64,000 bases of DNA from Paraburkholderia sp. BCC1886 (GTDB taxonomy: Bacteria > Pseudomonadota > Gammaproteobacteria > Burkholderiales > Burkholderiaceae): the NCBI RefSeq assembly GCF_900996245.1, contig NZ_CAAJGK010000049.1:32592-96591 (forward strand), given 5' to 3'. The notes beneath the pieces were generated by a model. That model was given only the letters and a program-made list of their open reading frames with translations, was not told where the DNA came from and made no database searches. Shown piece by piece: positions 43,065 to 53,122 of this stretch. The first letter of the stretch is position 1, and each line of letters opens with the position of its first letter. The translations under genes were made by a program, and so were the position numbers.

Positions 43065-43955
43065 ATGCGACGCGAAAGTTATAACGATCTGCTGGCTCTG
43101 ATCGCCGTTGCGCGCGAGCGCAGTTTCACCCGCGCGGCCGCGCAACTCGGCGTGTCGCAATCCGCGTTGAGCCATACCATTCGCGCGCTCGAAACCCGGC
43201 TTGGTTTGAGACTGCTGACACGAACCACGCGCAGCGTCGCGCCCACCGAGGCCGGCGAGCGACTGCTTCGCACCATCGCGCCGCGCTTCGAGGAAATCGA
43301 TGCCGAACTCGCGGCCGTGACGGAATTCCGCGACAAACCCGCCGGTACGATCCGCATTACCGCCACCGACTACGCGACCGAAACGGTCCTGTGGCCCAGA
43401 TTGTCGAAGGTCCTGCACGACTATCCGGATATCAACGTGGAGATCATCACCGACTACGGCCTGGCGGATATCGTCGCGGATCGTTTCGACATCGGCGTTC
43501 GCCATGGCGATCAGGTTGCCCAGGACATGATCGCGGTGCGGCTCGCGCCGGAAATGCGGATGGCCATCGTCGGCGCGCCCGACTACCTGGCGAGACATCC
43601 GCGGCCAAAGAAGCCTCAGGACCTGACCGCACACCGCTGCATCAATCTGCGTTTGCCGACCCTCGGCGGTTTTTATCCGTGGGAACTCAGGAAGGGCAAC
43701 CGCCAGGTGCAGGTGCGCGTGACCGGTCAACTCGCGTTCAACGGCACCTACCCGATGCTGGCGGCGGCGCTGTCGGGATATGGCCTCGCCTATGTCCCGG
43801 CCGACCTCGCCGAAGCGCATGTCGAGGCCGGCCGTCTCGTCAAGGTGCTCGACGAATGGTGTCCTGCTTTCCCGGGGTTGCACGCCTGCTATGCGAGCCG
43901 GCGTGAGTTCTCGCGAGCCATGACCGTGGTGATCGACGCGATTCGCTATTCATGA
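43065..43955 (+). CDS. LysR-family regulator
   Basis: 296 residues, LysR HTH (RESYNDLLALIAVARERSFT; LGVSQSALSHTIRALETRLG) and substrate-binding domain of the DmlR/CrgA subgroup. Divergent from the CMD-family gene across 102 bases, its probable target together with the shikimate dehydrogenase-like gene and the aldo/keto reductase that follows on +. Confidence 0.92.
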   Translation: MRRESYNDLLALIAVARERSFTRAAAQLGVSQSALSHTIRALETRLGLRLLTRTTRSVAPTEAGERLLRTIAPRFEEIDAELAAVTEFRDKPAGTIRITATDYATETVLWPRLSKVLHDYPDINVEIITDYGLADIVADRFDIGVRHGDQVAQDMIAVRLAPEMRMAIVGAPDYLARHPRPKKPQDLTAHRCINLRLPTLGGFYPWELRKGNRQVQVRVTGQLAFNGTYPMLAAALSGYGLAYVPADLAEAHVEAGRLVKVLDEWCPAFPGLHACYASRREFSRAMTVVIDAIRYS

Positions 43956-44062
43956 GCCCGCTTCATGAGGGCTTGCGGTTTTAACAGCTTTATCGCTGGA
44001 TCCGCCGCGCCTAACATCCTTCCCTGTTTGCACCGCGGGTGCAGTTCTACAGGGAGTGGACG

Positions 44063-45079
44063 ATGGATTATGGCTATCTGGGGCGCAGCGCCCTGAAGGT
44101 ATCGCCGCTGTGTCTGGGCGCGATGATGTTCGGCGGCGAAACGGACGAGGCGACTTCGCGCCGGATCGTCGACAAGGCGTTCGATCAGGGCGTGAACTTC
44201 GTCGATACCGCCGACGTCTACCACGCCGGCCGCTCCGAAGAAATCGTCGGGCGCGCGATAGCAGCGCGACGCGACGACTGGGTCGTGGCCACCAAGTTCG
44301 GCTATCCGGCTTCGCCCACGACACGCCCGAACGAACAGGGGCAATCGCGCAAATGGATTTACCAGAGCGTCAATGCGAGCCTCGAGCGCTTGGGCACGGA
44401 CTATATCGATGTCCTCTACTTCCATCGCGCGCTCAACGATGCGCCGCTGGAAGAGGCGCTGCGTGCGATCGGCGACCTCATCCGTGAAGGCAAGGTGCGC
44501 TACTTCGGTCTGTCCAATTTCCGCGCGTGGCGTGTCGTGGAAGTCGTGCGCCTCGCCGATCGACTCGGCATCGACCGGCCGGTTGCACTCGAACCGGTCT
44601 ACAACATGGTCGACCGCACGGCCGAGGTCGAACTGATGCCCGCCGCCGGTCATTACGGCATCGGCGTCGTGCCGTACAGCCCGCTCGCACGCGGCGTGCT
44701 GACCGGCAAATATGCGCTCGACGCCACGCCGCCGGCCGATTCGCGCGCAGGGCGTGGCGACAAGCGCATCCAGCAGACCGAGTGGCGGCCGGAATCGCTC
44801 GCCATCGCGCAGAAAGTCGCGGCGCACGCCGCCGAGCGCGGCACGACGTCGATCGCGTTTGCCATTGCGTGGGTGTTGAAGAATCAACGGGTGAGTTCGG
44901 CGATTGCCGGTCCGCGTACCGAAGCGCATTGGGACAGCTATGTGGAGGCACTCGCACTGCAACTCGGGCCGGACGACGAGCGGTTCGTCGATAGTCTGGT
45001 GCCGCCGGGACATGCGTCGACGCCGGGTTATACCGATCCGAACTATCCGGTGGAAGGCCGGCGCGTGAGCCGCGAATGA
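44063..45079 (+). CDS. Aldo/keto reductase
   Basis: 338-residue NADPH-dependent reductase of the TIM-barrel AKR family (YLGRSALKVSPLCLGAMMFG; DTADVYHAGRSEEIVG with the catalytic Asp and Tyr; WVVATKFG with the lysine; YFHRALND with the histidine). ATG at 44063 has AGGGAG upstream. No partner gene reveals its substrate. Confidence 0.92.
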   Translation: MDYGYLGRSALKVSPLCLGAMMFGGETDEATSRRIVDKAFDQGVNFVDTADVYHAGRSEEIVGRAIAARRDDWVVATKFGYPASPTTRPNEQGQSRKWIYQSVNASLERLGTDYIDVLYFHRALNDAPLEEALRAIGDLIREGKVRYFGLSNFRAWRVVEVVRLADRLGIDRPVALEPVYNMVDRTAEVELMPAAGHYGIGVVPYSPLARGVLTGKYALDATPPADSRAGRGDKRIQQTEWRPESLAIAQKVAAHAAERGTTSIAFAIAWVLKNQRVSSAIAGPRTEAHWDSYVEALALQLGPDDERFVDSLVPPGHASTPGYTDPNYPVEGRRVSRE

Positions 45080-45139
45080 CCGGCTGATCTTCCGTATCGA
45101 CCCGCTATGATGGCGCCATCGTGACTCGCCCGCACCATC

Positions 45140-46057
45140 ATGCGCATCGCTCCTTTACCTCCGCTGCAGTGCCTCGTCGCATTCGAATCGGCCGTCCGGC
45201 ATGCGAGTTTCACCAAGGCGGCCGCGGAACTGCATCTGACGCAGAGCGCGGTCAGCCGGCAGATCGCCCAACTCGAAGACTTCCTCGGCCGCTCGCTCTT
45301 CGTGCGCGAGCACCGCGCGTTACGTCTGACCATCGCCGGTGAAGGCTACGCGAAGCACGTGCAATGGCTGCTCGCCACCTGCTCGGAAGCCACCTTCGAT
45401 GTCATGAAGCGCTACGGCGATCAGGAACTGACCATCGCGTGCTCGTCCGGGGTGGCGGTGCTGTGGCTGACGCCGCGGCTCGGCGAGTTTCGCGCGGCGC
45501 ATCCGCACGTGCGGATCAGGATGATCGTGCGCGATGGTCTGGCCTCGCTGTCGCCCGCCGAATTCGACGTGGGTGTGTATTACATCCGGCAGCGCGCCGA
45601 GCCGCATTTCACCGCGCGCCGTCTGTTCGACGAAGAGGTGTACCCGGTCTGCTCGCCGTCCTATCTCGCCGGCCGCACGCTGCAACCCGCCGACCTCGTG
45701 CACGAAACGCTGCTGATGCAGGAAGACGGTCAGCGGCAATGGATGGCGTGGTCCGAATGGTTCCGGTTGAATCAGGTGACCATGCCGGCCTCGCCGCCGG
45801 CGGTCGTGGTCAATCACTATCCCCAACTCGTGCAGATGGCGATTCTCGGCCAGGGCGTGGTGCTCGGCTGGCGTCACATGATCGACGCGTGTCTGCACGA
45901 CGGTCTGCTGGTGCGCGCCACGCAGGCCTCCGCGAGCCACGGCGGCGGCTACTACGTGGTCTCGCCAAACGACCGCTCGCAGAATCAGGCAGCCCGTCAG
46001 TTCACCCGCTGGCTGTTCGAGCAGGCCGAAGCGCAAATGGGCCGTCCCGCGCCCTGA
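45140..46057 (+). CDS. LysR-family regulator, GcvA-like
   Basis: 305 residues with the GcvA-type N-terminus (LPPLQCLVAFESAVRHASFT; ELHLTQSAVSRQIAQLEDFL) and substrate-binding domain. The next genes on the same strand, an MHS carrier and an amidohydrolase, are the likely targets. A long hairpin (46064-46096) follows its stop. Confidence 0.92.
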   Translation: MRIAPLPPLQCLVAFESAVRHASFTKAAAELHLTQSAVSRQIAQLEDFLGRSLFVREHRALRLTIAGEGYAKHVQWLLATCSEATFDVMKRYGDQELTIACSSGVAVLWLTPRLGEFRAAHPHVRIRMIVRDGLASLSPAEFDVGVYYIRQRAEPHFTARRLFDEEVYPVCSPSYLAGRTLQPADLVHETLLMQEDGQRQWMAWSEWFRLNQVTMPASPPAVVVNHYPQLVQMAILGQGVVLGWRHMIDACLHDGLLVRATQASASHGGGYYVVSPNDRSQNQAARQFTRWLFEQAEAQMGRPAP

Positions 46058-46063
46058 ACCGCG

Positions 46064-46096
46064 TTCGCATGCGCTACACGCATGCGTGCATGCGAA
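46064..46096 (+). terminator. Candidate terminator hairpin after the GcvA-like gene
   Basis: 9-bp arms TTCGCATGC and GCATGCGAA with a 15-base loop that itself contains GCATGC repeats, followed by TCTTTCGTTTCG. The T-tract is interrupted, so strength is uncertain. Confidence 0.4.
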
Positions 46097-46228
46097 TCTT
46101 TCGTTTCGAAAACAAATCGGCTGTGACTACGATCGGCGTCATGCCTGCGAAAACGCCGTTCGAGCTTCGGCGTGGCGCGTGGCCGTTGCGATTCTTCAGG
46201 ATCGCTGCCAATGCCGAGAGGCACCCCG

Positions 46229-47551
46229 ATGAGGACAGAAACCATGCAAGGAACGCTTTCCGCCGCCGCCGGCTTACCGGCGGATTCGCTCGCCCGGCAG
46301 CGGCGCCGCGCGATTATCGCCACCGTGCTCGGCAATGGGCTCGAGTGGTTTGACTTCACGGTCTACAGCTTTTTCGCGGTGATCATCGCGAAACTGTTCT
46401 TTCCGACCGGCAACGAACTGACCTCGCTGTTGCTGACGGTCGCGACCTTCGGCGTGGGCTTTTTCATGCGGCCAGTGGGCGGCATGGTGCTCGGCGTGTA
46501 TGCCGACAAGGTCGGGCGCAAGGCCGCGCTCTCGCTGACCATTCTGCTGATGGCGGCCGGCACCGCGCTGATCGGTCTGGCGCCGACGTACGACAGGATC
46601 GGCGTATGGGCGCCCGCCCTGATCGTGATTGCGCGGCTGCTGCAGGGCTTTTCGGCCGGCGGCGAGATGGGCACGGCAACGGCCTTTCTCACCGAATACG
46701 CACCGGCCAACCAGCGCGCTTTCTATTCGAGCTGGATTCAGTCGAGCATCGGTTTCGCGGTCCTGCTCGGCGCCGCGGTCGGCACGTTCGTGACCAGCCA
46801 TCTGAGCGCCGAGGCACTGCATTCCTGGGGCTGGAGAATGCCGTTCCTGATCGGCATCCTGATCGGACCAATCGGCTATTTCATTCGCAGCCGCATGGAT
46901 GAAACGCCTGCGTTCGCCGCAGTCGCGCAAGAGGCGAAAAACGATTCGCCGCTCGCCGATGTTTTCCGCCGCTTTCCGCGTCAGACCTTCGCGAGCTTTT
47001 CGATGGTGATTCTGTGGACGGTCTGCACTTACGTGCTGCTGTTCTACATGCCGACGTATTCGGTGCGGACCTTGCATCTTCCGCAATCGACCGGATTTTC
47101 CGCGGGCATGTTCGGCGGCCTGATGATCATGTGTTTCTCGCCGCTCGTCGGCAAGCTCGCCGACCGCTTCGGCCGCCGCCGGTTTTTGTCCGGCGCTGCC
47201 GCGCTCATCCTGCTGCTCGCATGGCCGATGTTCGCGTACATCAACAGCGCGCCGGGTCTCACGTCGCTGCTCGTGTTCCAGGGCGTGTTCGGTCTGCTCA
47301 TTGCCGGCTACACCGGCCCGATTCTCGCCGCGTTCTCGGAGTTGTTTCCGACGCGGGTGCTGTCCACGGGGCTGTCGGTTGCGTACAACTTCGCGGTGAC
47401 GATTTTCGGCGGCTTCGCACCGTTCTTCATCACGTGGCTGATCGCTTCGACCGGCAGCAATATGGCGCCCGCCATCTACGTGATGATCGCCGCGGCCATC
47501 AGTTTCGTCGGCACGCTGTTCGTGCGCGATCCGGCGCCGCACCGGGTCTGA
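46229..47551 (+). CDS. MFS transporter, MHS family
   Basis: 440-residue metabolite:H+ symporter with 12 membrane segments (LGNGLEWFDFTVYSFFAVII; VGRKAALSLTILLMAAG; LLQGFSAGGEMGTATAFLTE). Two close starts are possible, 46229 (GAGAGG upstream) and 46244 (GAGGA upstream). The amidohydrolase follows 34 bases later, suggesting uptake and hydrolysis of one substrate. Confidence 0.92.
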   Translation: MRTETMQGTLSAAAGLPADSLARQRRRAIIATVLGNGLEWFDFTVYSFFAVIIAKLFFPTGNELTSLLLTVATFGVGFFMRPVGGMVLGVYADKVGRKAALSLTILLMAAGTALIGLAPTYDRIGVWAPALIVIARLLQGFSAGGEMGTATAFLTEYAPANQRAFYSSWIQSSIGFAVLLGAAVGTFVTSHLSAEALHSWGWRMPFLIGILIGPIGYFIRSRMDETPAFAAVAQEAKNDSPLADVFRRFPRQTFASFSMVILWTVCTYVLLFYMPTYSVRTLHLPQSTGFSAGMFGGLMIMCFSPLVGKLADRFGRRRFLSGAAALILLLAWPMFAYINSAPGLTSLLVFQGVFGLLIAGYTGPILAAFSELFPTRVLSTGLSVAYNFAVTIFGGFAPFFITWLIASTGSNMAPAIYVMIAAAISFVGTLFVRDPAPHRV

Positions 47552-47585
47552 AGCGATTCCCACATTCAGTCAGGAAGAATTTCTC

Positions 47586-48833
47586 ATGAGCATTACGGTA
47601 ATCAGCGGTGGCAACGTACTCGACCTCGTTCGCGGTGAGTTGCTCGAGCATCATCACGTGGTGATCGAAAACGGTCATATCGTCGAAGTCACCGATCGGC
47701 CCGTCGACCTGCCGAATGCCCGCGTGATCGACGCGCGCGGCAAGACGGTCATGCCGGGTCTGATCGACTGTCACGTGCATGTGCTGGCCTCGCGCGCCAA
47801 CCTCGGCGCGAATGCCGCGCAGCCGAACATTCTGACCGCGATTCGCGCGCTGCCGATTCTCAAGGCGATGCTCGGACGTGGCTTTACCAGCGTGCGCGAT
47901 GCGGGCGGCGCGGATTGGGGCCTCACGCAAGCGCTGGAAAGCGGCCTGATTCCCGGCCCGCGGATTTTTCCGTCGGGCAAGGCGCTCTCGCAAACCGGCG
48001 GTCACGGCGACTTCCGTCCGCGCGGCGACGTGCTCGAACCGTGCTCGTGTGCGTTTCGTGCCGGTGCGATCGCGCGCGTGGTCGACGGCGTGGATGCCGT
48101 GCGGCTTGCCGTGCGTGAAGAGATCCAGAAGGGCGCCACGCAGATCAAGATCATGGCGTCCGGCGGCGTGGCTTCGCCGACCGATCCGATCAGCAACACG
48201 CAGTACTCCGAGGACGAGATTCGCGCGATCGTCGCCGAGGCCGAGGCCGCGAATACCTACGTGATGGCGCACGCCTACACTGGCCGCGCGATCTCGCGTG
48301 CGATCCGTTGCGGCGTGCGCACGATCGAGCACGGCAATCTGGTCGACGAGGCCGCGGCGAAACTGATGCATGAGCACGGCGCATTCGTGGTGCCGACGCT
48401 GGTGACCTACGACGCGCTCGCGAAGCATGGCGCGGACTACGGTTTGCCGGCCGACTCGATCGCGAAGATCGAAACCGTGCGGCAGGCCGGGCGCGACTCG
48501 CTGCAGATCTATGCGAACGCGGGCGTGCCGATGGGTTTCGGTTCGGACCTGCTGGGCGAAATGCACACGTTCCAGAGCGACGAGTTGCGGATTCGCGCCG
48601 ATGTGCTCGGCAATCTGGAAGCCTTGCGTTCGGCGACCAGCATCGCCGGCGAGATCGTCGATCCGAATGGGCGGCTGGGCGCGATCAAGGTCGGGGCGAT
48701 CGCCGACCTGCTGGTGGTGGACGGCAATCCGCTCGCCGATATCGGCGTGCTGACGGGGCAGGGCGAACGTCTGGACTACGTGCTGCAACGCGGTGAAGTC
48801 GTCGGCGAACGAGGCACGGTGCTGTCGCGGTGA
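47586..48833 (+). CDS. Metal-dependent amidohydrolase (imidazolonepropionase / prolidase-like group)
   Basis: 415-residue amidohydrolase-superfamily enzyme. Visible metal ligands are HVH in GLIDCHVHVL, the lysine in IKIMASGG, histidines in MAHAYTG and IEHGNL, and the aspartate in GFGSDLLGE. The C-terminal strand domain ends LGAIKVGAIADLLVVDGNPL. Family members cleave dipeptides, cyclic amides or carbamates; the substrate is unknown. Pairs with the MHS carrier upstream. Confidence 0.9.
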   Translation: MSITVISGGNVLDLVRGELLEHHHVVIENGHIVEVTDRPVDLPNARVIDARGKTVMPGLIDCHVHVLASRANLGANAAQPNILTAIRALPILKAMLGRGFTSVRDAGGADWGLTQALESGLIPGPRIFPSGKALSQTGGHGDFRPRGDVLEPCSCAFRAGAIARVVDGVDAVRLAVREEIQKGATQIKIMASGGVASPTDPISNTQYSEDEIRAIVAEAEAANTYVMAHAYTGRAISRAIRCGVRTIEHGNLVDEAAAKLMHEHGAFVVPTLVTYDALAKHGADYGLPADSIAKIETVRQAGRDSLQIYANAGVPMGFGSDLLGEMHTFQSDELRIRADVLGNLEALRSATSIAGEIVDPNGRLGAIKVGAIADLLVVDGNPLADIGVLTGQGERLDYVLQRGEVVGERGTVLSR

Positions 48834-48896
48834 ATGGTTAGCCAGCAATACCCGCGTGGCCCGGCAGAATTCATTCAGGCGGTGCGGCCCACAGAC

Positions 48897-49811
48897 TCAA
48901 GCCCGCGCCGCGCTCACTCGCCCCGCACTCCACCGTACCGTCGCGAGAATCGATGCCGCGACGATCAGGCCGCCGCCGACCCAGGCGGCGGTCGTTATCC
49001 GCTCGCCTAACCAGAGGCAGGCGAACAGCGCGCCGAACGCCGGTTCGCTGCCCATCAGCAGCGAGACGCGCGTTGGACTGCTGCGTTTGATCGCGAAGTT
49101 CTGCGCGAAGAACGCGAACAGCGTGCACGCGAGCACCAGATACGCCACATAGCTCCAGAAACCCGCATGCATGGCGAACGAAGGCGGCGCTTGCCATTGA
49201 TGCGGCGCGAACAGGATTGCGACGGCGGCGCTTCCGGATGCCACGACACCGGATTGCATCGCCGTGATGGTCAGCGGCGGCAGGGCGGAATCGCGCATCA
49301 CGCGTTTGGTCACGCACACCATCACTGCGCGCAGCAGCGCGGCGAGCAGAATCAACGCATCGCCGGGGTTCAGGTTCAACGAGCCCGCGCCCGCCAGTAG
49401 CCACGCGCCCACCAGCGACAGCGCCACCGCCGCCCATTCGATTGCACCCGGCTTGCGCTTGAGCAGCCACCATTCGACGAGCGGCGTCAGCACCACGCAC
49501 AGGCTGATCAGAAATGCCGCGTTGGCCGCGCTCGTCAGCAGAATGCCGAAGGTTTCGCACAGAAAAATGCTCAGCAGCAACGCGCCGGTCAGCAGCACGC
49601 CGCGCAGCGTGCGCGCGGTCGCGGTGCGCAGATGCCGCAGCGCGGGCGACAGGATCAGGAAAGTCAGCCCGAAGCGCAGCGCGAGCAGACTCAGCACCGG
49701 GTAGACCACCAATGCGCTTTTGACGACGCCGTAACTCGTGCCCCATACGACGGCGACCGCCAGCAACATCAGGTCGGACAGCAGGGGTAAGCGCTCCTGT
49801 TTCTTCAGCAT
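48897..49811 (-). CDS. EamA/DMT-family transporter
   Basis: 304 residues with ten membrane segments in two EamA repeats (LMLLAVAVVWGTSYGVVKSA and later SYVAYLVLACTLFAFFAQNF ... LLMGSEPAFGALFACLWLGE). Members usually export amino acids or metabolites. ATG at 49811 has GAGG six bases upstream. Divergent from the LysR-asparaginase pair across 124 bases; a link to amino-acid efflux is plausible. Confidence 0.9.
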   Translation of the reverse strand: MLKKQERLPLLSDLMLLAVAVVWGTSYGVVKSALVVYPVLSLLALRFGLTFLILSPALRHLRTATARTLRGVLLTGALLLSIFLCETFGILLTSAANAAFLISLCVVLTPLVEWWLLKRKPGAIEWAAVALSLVGAWLLAGAGSLNLNPGDALILLAALLRAVMVCVTKRVMRDSALPPLTITAMQSGVVASGSAAVAILFAPHQWQAPPSFAMHAGFWSYVAYLVLACTLFAFFAQNFAIKRSSPTRVSLLMGSEPAFGALFACLWLGERITTAAWVGGGLIVAASILATVRWSAGRVSAARA

Positions 49812-49935
49812 GACGGACCTCGGGCAAGTAAGCGCCCATTGTCCGGTTTTGCGTCCGGAGTGATAATGCGGTCTCGTCGCACAGCATTTATGTTGCCTGC
49901 GCATCAATCTGTTCAACTGGCCGCGAGCTTGCCGC

Positions 49936-50856
49936 ATGACACCCACCGACCTTTTCGCGTTGCTGCCGGACATGGCGGTGTTCGCCCGGGTGGTCGACGC
50001 GGGCAATTTCTCGGTGGCGGCGCGCCAGTTGGGGAGCACGCCGTCCACCGTGAGCCGCCAGATCAAGCGGCTCGAAGACGCGTTGGCCACGCGCCTGCTC
50101 GAACGGTCCACGCGGACCGTGCGCGTGACGGAATCCGGCGCGCAGGTCGCGCGGTTTTGCCGCGATATGGTGAGCGCCGCGTCGGGCGCGGTCGATGCCG
50201 CCGGTCAACTGGCCAGCAAGCCGCAAGGCAAGGTCAGCGTGAGCGCGCCCACGGCATTCGCGAAGACCGTGATTCACCCGCTGATTCCCGGCTTCCTGCA
50301 AGCGTACGAGGAAGTCGACCTGCAACTTCGCTTCACCGACGACGACATCGACCCGCTCGCCGACGACATCGATCTCGTGATTCGCGTCACGGAGCATCCG
50401 CCACCCGGTCTCGCGGGTCGGCGGCTGGGTTCCGTGCGCTGGCTGATGGTGGCATCGCCCGCGTATCTGGAGGCGCATGGCGTGCCTGCGGCGCCGCGCG
50501 ATCTGCTGAAGCACGACTGTCTGTATCTGGGCGAGACCGTCGACGACAACCGTTGGCGCTTGCGTCGCGGCACGGAGACGCAGAGCGTCGATGTGAAGGG
50601 TCGCTATATTGCCAACCATGCCGGGGCGCGACTCGAGGCCGCGCAACAAGACCTCGGTATTGCGAGCGTGCCGGAGTTTGCCGCCATGGCCGCGCTGCAG
50701 CGCGGGGAACTGGTCGAGGTCCTCCCGGACTGGAAACTCGAAGCGCGCGCCTACATCGGCACGGTCTGGCTGCTATATCCGCCGAACCGGTTTTTGCCGC
50801 AGAAAGTGCGAGTCCTGATCGATTACCTCGCCGGGCATCTTCAGGAACGCGCATGA
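49936..50856 (+). CDS. LysR-family regulator coupled to asparaginase
   Basis: 306 residues, LysR HTH (MAVFARVVDAGNFSVAARQL; TPSTVSRQIKRLEDALATRL) and substrate-binding domain of the CrgA/DmlR subgroup. Its stop overlaps the asparaginase start (ATGA), so the regulator and enzyme are translated together. The divergent DMT exporter is a second possible target. Confidence 0.92.
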   Translation: MTPTDLFALLPDMAVFARVVDAGNFSVAARQLGSTPSTVSRQIKRLEDALATRLLERSTRTVRVTESGAQVARFCRDMVSAASGAVDAAGQLASKPQGKVSVSAPTAFAKTVIHPLIPGFLQAYEEVDLQLRFTDDDIDPLADDIDLVIRVTEHPPPGLAGRRLGSVRWLMVASPAYLEAHGVPAAPRDLLKHDCLYLGETVDDNRWRLRRGTETQSVDVKGRYIANHAGARLEAAQQDLGIASVPEFAAMAALQRGELVEVLPDWKLEARAYIGTVWLLYPPNRFLPQKVRVLIDYLAGHLQERA

Positions 50857-51983
50857 ATATCGAACACACCCAGACCCATGCAGAACCCACGGAGAACACC
50901 CGCATGACCCATTCGCACGGCACCCGAGCCGTCGCCGTCACGAGCTATCGCGGCGACGCCATCGAAAACACGTATCTGGCGCACGTCGCCGTCGTGGATG
51001 CGAGCGGACGCCTGCTGCATTCGTTCGGCGACCCTTCGCGGATGACGCTCGCCCGTTCCGCGGCCAAGCCGGCGCAAGCGCTGGCGATCGTGGAAACGGG
51101 CGCGCTCGAGCGCTTCGGTTTCGACGAAGCGGACCTGGCGTTGATGTGTGCGTCGCATAGCAGCGAGCCGCGTCATATCGAGCGTGCCCGGCAGATGCTG
51201 GCGAAGGCGCAGGCGAGCGAAGCCGATCTGCGTTGCGGCGGCCATCCGCCCTTATCGGATGCGGTGTACGTGGACTGGTTGAAGCGCGACTTCAAGCCGG
51301 GCGCGGTGTGCAGCAACTGCTCGGGTAAGCATGCCGGCATGCTGGCCGGCGCGCGTTCCATCGGTGCGGCGCTCGCCGGTTACGAACTGCCTGAGCATCC
51401 GTTGCAAACGCGTGTGAAGCACACGGTGGCGAGCGTCTGCGATCTGCCCGACGACGGCGTGCATTGGTCCACCGACGGCTGCAATCTGCCGACGCCCGCT
51501 TTTCCGCTGGACCGGCTGGCGCGCCTGTTCGCCAAACTGGCCGCCGGTGAGGACGCGGTAGAGGCGGGCGCTGCCGTCGAACCGCGCACGGCGGCACTCG
51601 CACGTATCTATCGCGCGATGACCGGCTACCCGGAACTGGTCGCAGGCGACGGACGTTTCTGCACGCAGTTGATGCAGGCGTTCGACGGCACGCTGGTGGG
51701 GAAGGTTGGCGCGGAGGGCAGCTATGCGATCGGCGTACGCGCGTCGCAGCAAACCGCACAGGCGGGCGCCGAAGGCGCGCTCGGTATCGCGGTGAAGATG
51801 GAAGACGGCAACGTCGCGATGCTGTATGCCGTCGTCGCCGAGGTACTGGCGGTGCTCGATATCGGCACCGCTGCGCAGCGCGCGGCACTCGATGCCTTTC
51901 ATGCGCCCACCATGCGCAACACGATGGGCGTGGAAACGGGCCGGCTGGCGTTCTCGGTCGCGCTCGAGCGCGCCGCCGGGTGA
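50853..51983 (+). CDS. Asparaginase, Rhizobium-type (COG4448)
   Basis: 376 residues of the Rhizobium etli type (ReAV-like), unrelated to E. coli AnsA/AnsB. Motifs are RSAAKPAQAL (Ser-x-x-Lys nucleophile pair), MCASHSSEPRH (second serine), CSNCSGKHAGML and STDGCNLPTPAFPL (the Cys-Cys-Lys metal site described for ReAV). It hydrolyses asparagine to aspartate and ammonia. The overlapping ATG at 50853 is taken; an internal ATG at 50904 would remove 17 unconserved residues. Confidence 0.9.
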   Translation: MNIEHTQTHAEPTENTRMTHSHGTRAVAVTSYRGDAIENTYLAHVAVVDASGRLLHSFGDPSRMTLARSAAKPAQALAIVETGALERFGFDEADLALMCASHSSEPRHIERARQMLAKAQASEADLRCGGHPPLSDAVYVDWLKRDFKPGAVCSNCSGKHAGMLAGARSIGAALAGYELPEHPLQTRVKHTVASVCDLPDDGVHWSTDGCNLPTPAFPLDRLARLFAKLAAGEDAVEAGAAVEPRTAALARIYRAMTGYPELVAGDGRFCTQLMQAFDGTLVGKVGAEGSYAIGVRASQQTAQAGAEGALGIAVKMEDGNVAMLYAVVAEVLAVLDIGTAAQRAALDAFHAPTMRNTMGVETGRLAFSVALERAAG

Positions 51984-52015
51984 CGTTTTCCAAATAACGT
52001 TTTCTAAACGGCTTT

Positions 52016-52996
52016 CTAGACCGCCATCTCCGCCACCGCGGCGCCTTTGAGCGCGCCGCGAATCGCATCCGCCAGCTCGGAAGCCGCGAACTTCGCGACA
52101 TAACCGTTCGCGCCGGCGTTTTTCACATGCGCCTCGTTGGCCGCGCCCGTGAGCGACGAATGGATGATGACCGGGATGTCCCGGGTCCGCTCGTCCGCCT
52201 TGATCTGGCGGGTCAGCATGAAGCCGTCCATCTCCGGCATTTCCAGGTCGGTCAGCACCAGCGCAATGCTGTCGCTCGCGCGGGCACCTTTTGCCTGCGC
52301 GTCGCTCGCGACCTGTTGCAAGGTGCGCCACGCTTCTTCGCCGGTTTTGGTCATGACGTAGTCCGCGCCGATCGCGCTCAACGCCTCTTCGATCAGCTTG
52401 CGCGCGAATCCCGAGTCGTCCGCCGCGAGAATCTTCGCGCCGCGGCGGATGCCCAACGCTTCGCCCACCGAACCCGGTTCCACACCTTGATGCTGCGACG
52501 GAAACACGTCGCGCAACACCTGCTCGACGTCGATGACTTGCGCGAGGCGCGATTCGCCGGTATTGCCGTCGATGCGGGCGATGCTCGTCACCAGATTGCC
52601 GCCGGCAGTGCCTTCGGCCGACAGCACCTGGTTCCATTCCAGCCGCACGATATCGTCGACTTCCTCGACCGCGAACGCCTGCGTCGAGCGGGCGAATTCC
52701 GTCACCAGCAGGATGTTCAGACCGCGCGTGGGCTCGCAGCCCATCAGCCTCGGCAGATCGATCACCGGGATGATCTGCCCGCGAATATCCACCGCGCCCA
52801 TGACGAACGGCGACGATCCCGCGATCGGCGTGACCGGCGGCATGGTCGATATCTCGCGCACCTTGAAGACATTGATGCCGTAGAGCTCGTGCGCATCGCT
52901 GTCCGGCACCGAGCCGAGGCGGAACAGCAGCAGTTCGAACTTGTTCGAACTCGTCAGATTGGTGCGTTCGTCATTGGCGCGATGATCGGCTGCCAT
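52016..52996 (-). CDS. cheV: Chemotaxis coupling protein CheV
   Basis: 326 residues: CheW-like coupling domain (about 20-170; ELYGINVFKVREI, MGAVDIRGQIIPVIDLPRLM) followed by a response-regulator receiver domain (about 190-315) with the phosphoacceptor aspartate in LVLTDLEMPEMDGF and the later TSK-like lysine in YVAKF. It links chemoreceptors to CheA and is adjusted by phosphorylation. No other chemotaxis genes are next to it. Confidence 0.95.
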   Translation of the reverse strand: MAADHRANDERTNLTSSNKFELLLFRLGSVPDSDAHELYGINVFKVREISTMPPVTPIAGSSPFVMGAVDIRGQIIPVIDLPRLMGCEPTRGLNILLVTEFARSTQAFAVEEVDDIVRLEWNQVLSAEGTAGGNLVTSIARIDGNTGESRLAQVIDVEQVLRDVFPSQHQGVEPGSVGEALGIRRGAKILAADDSGFARKLIEEALSAIGADYVMTKTGEEAWRTLQQVASDAQAKGARASDSIALVLTDLEMPEMDGFMLTRQIKADERTRDIPVIIHSSLTGAANEAHVKNAGANGYVAKFAASELADAIRGALKGAAVAEMAV

Positions 52997-53122
52997 CGAA
53001 TCTCTCCGTTGTTATGGGTGCCGGCGTGGGCCCGATTTCCTTGTTATCGGCGCGGGTGCCGAAAAATTGAGCGCATTCGGCGATAATCGGCGGTCTCCTT
53101 GCGCCTTTCTCCGCCTCGCCTT

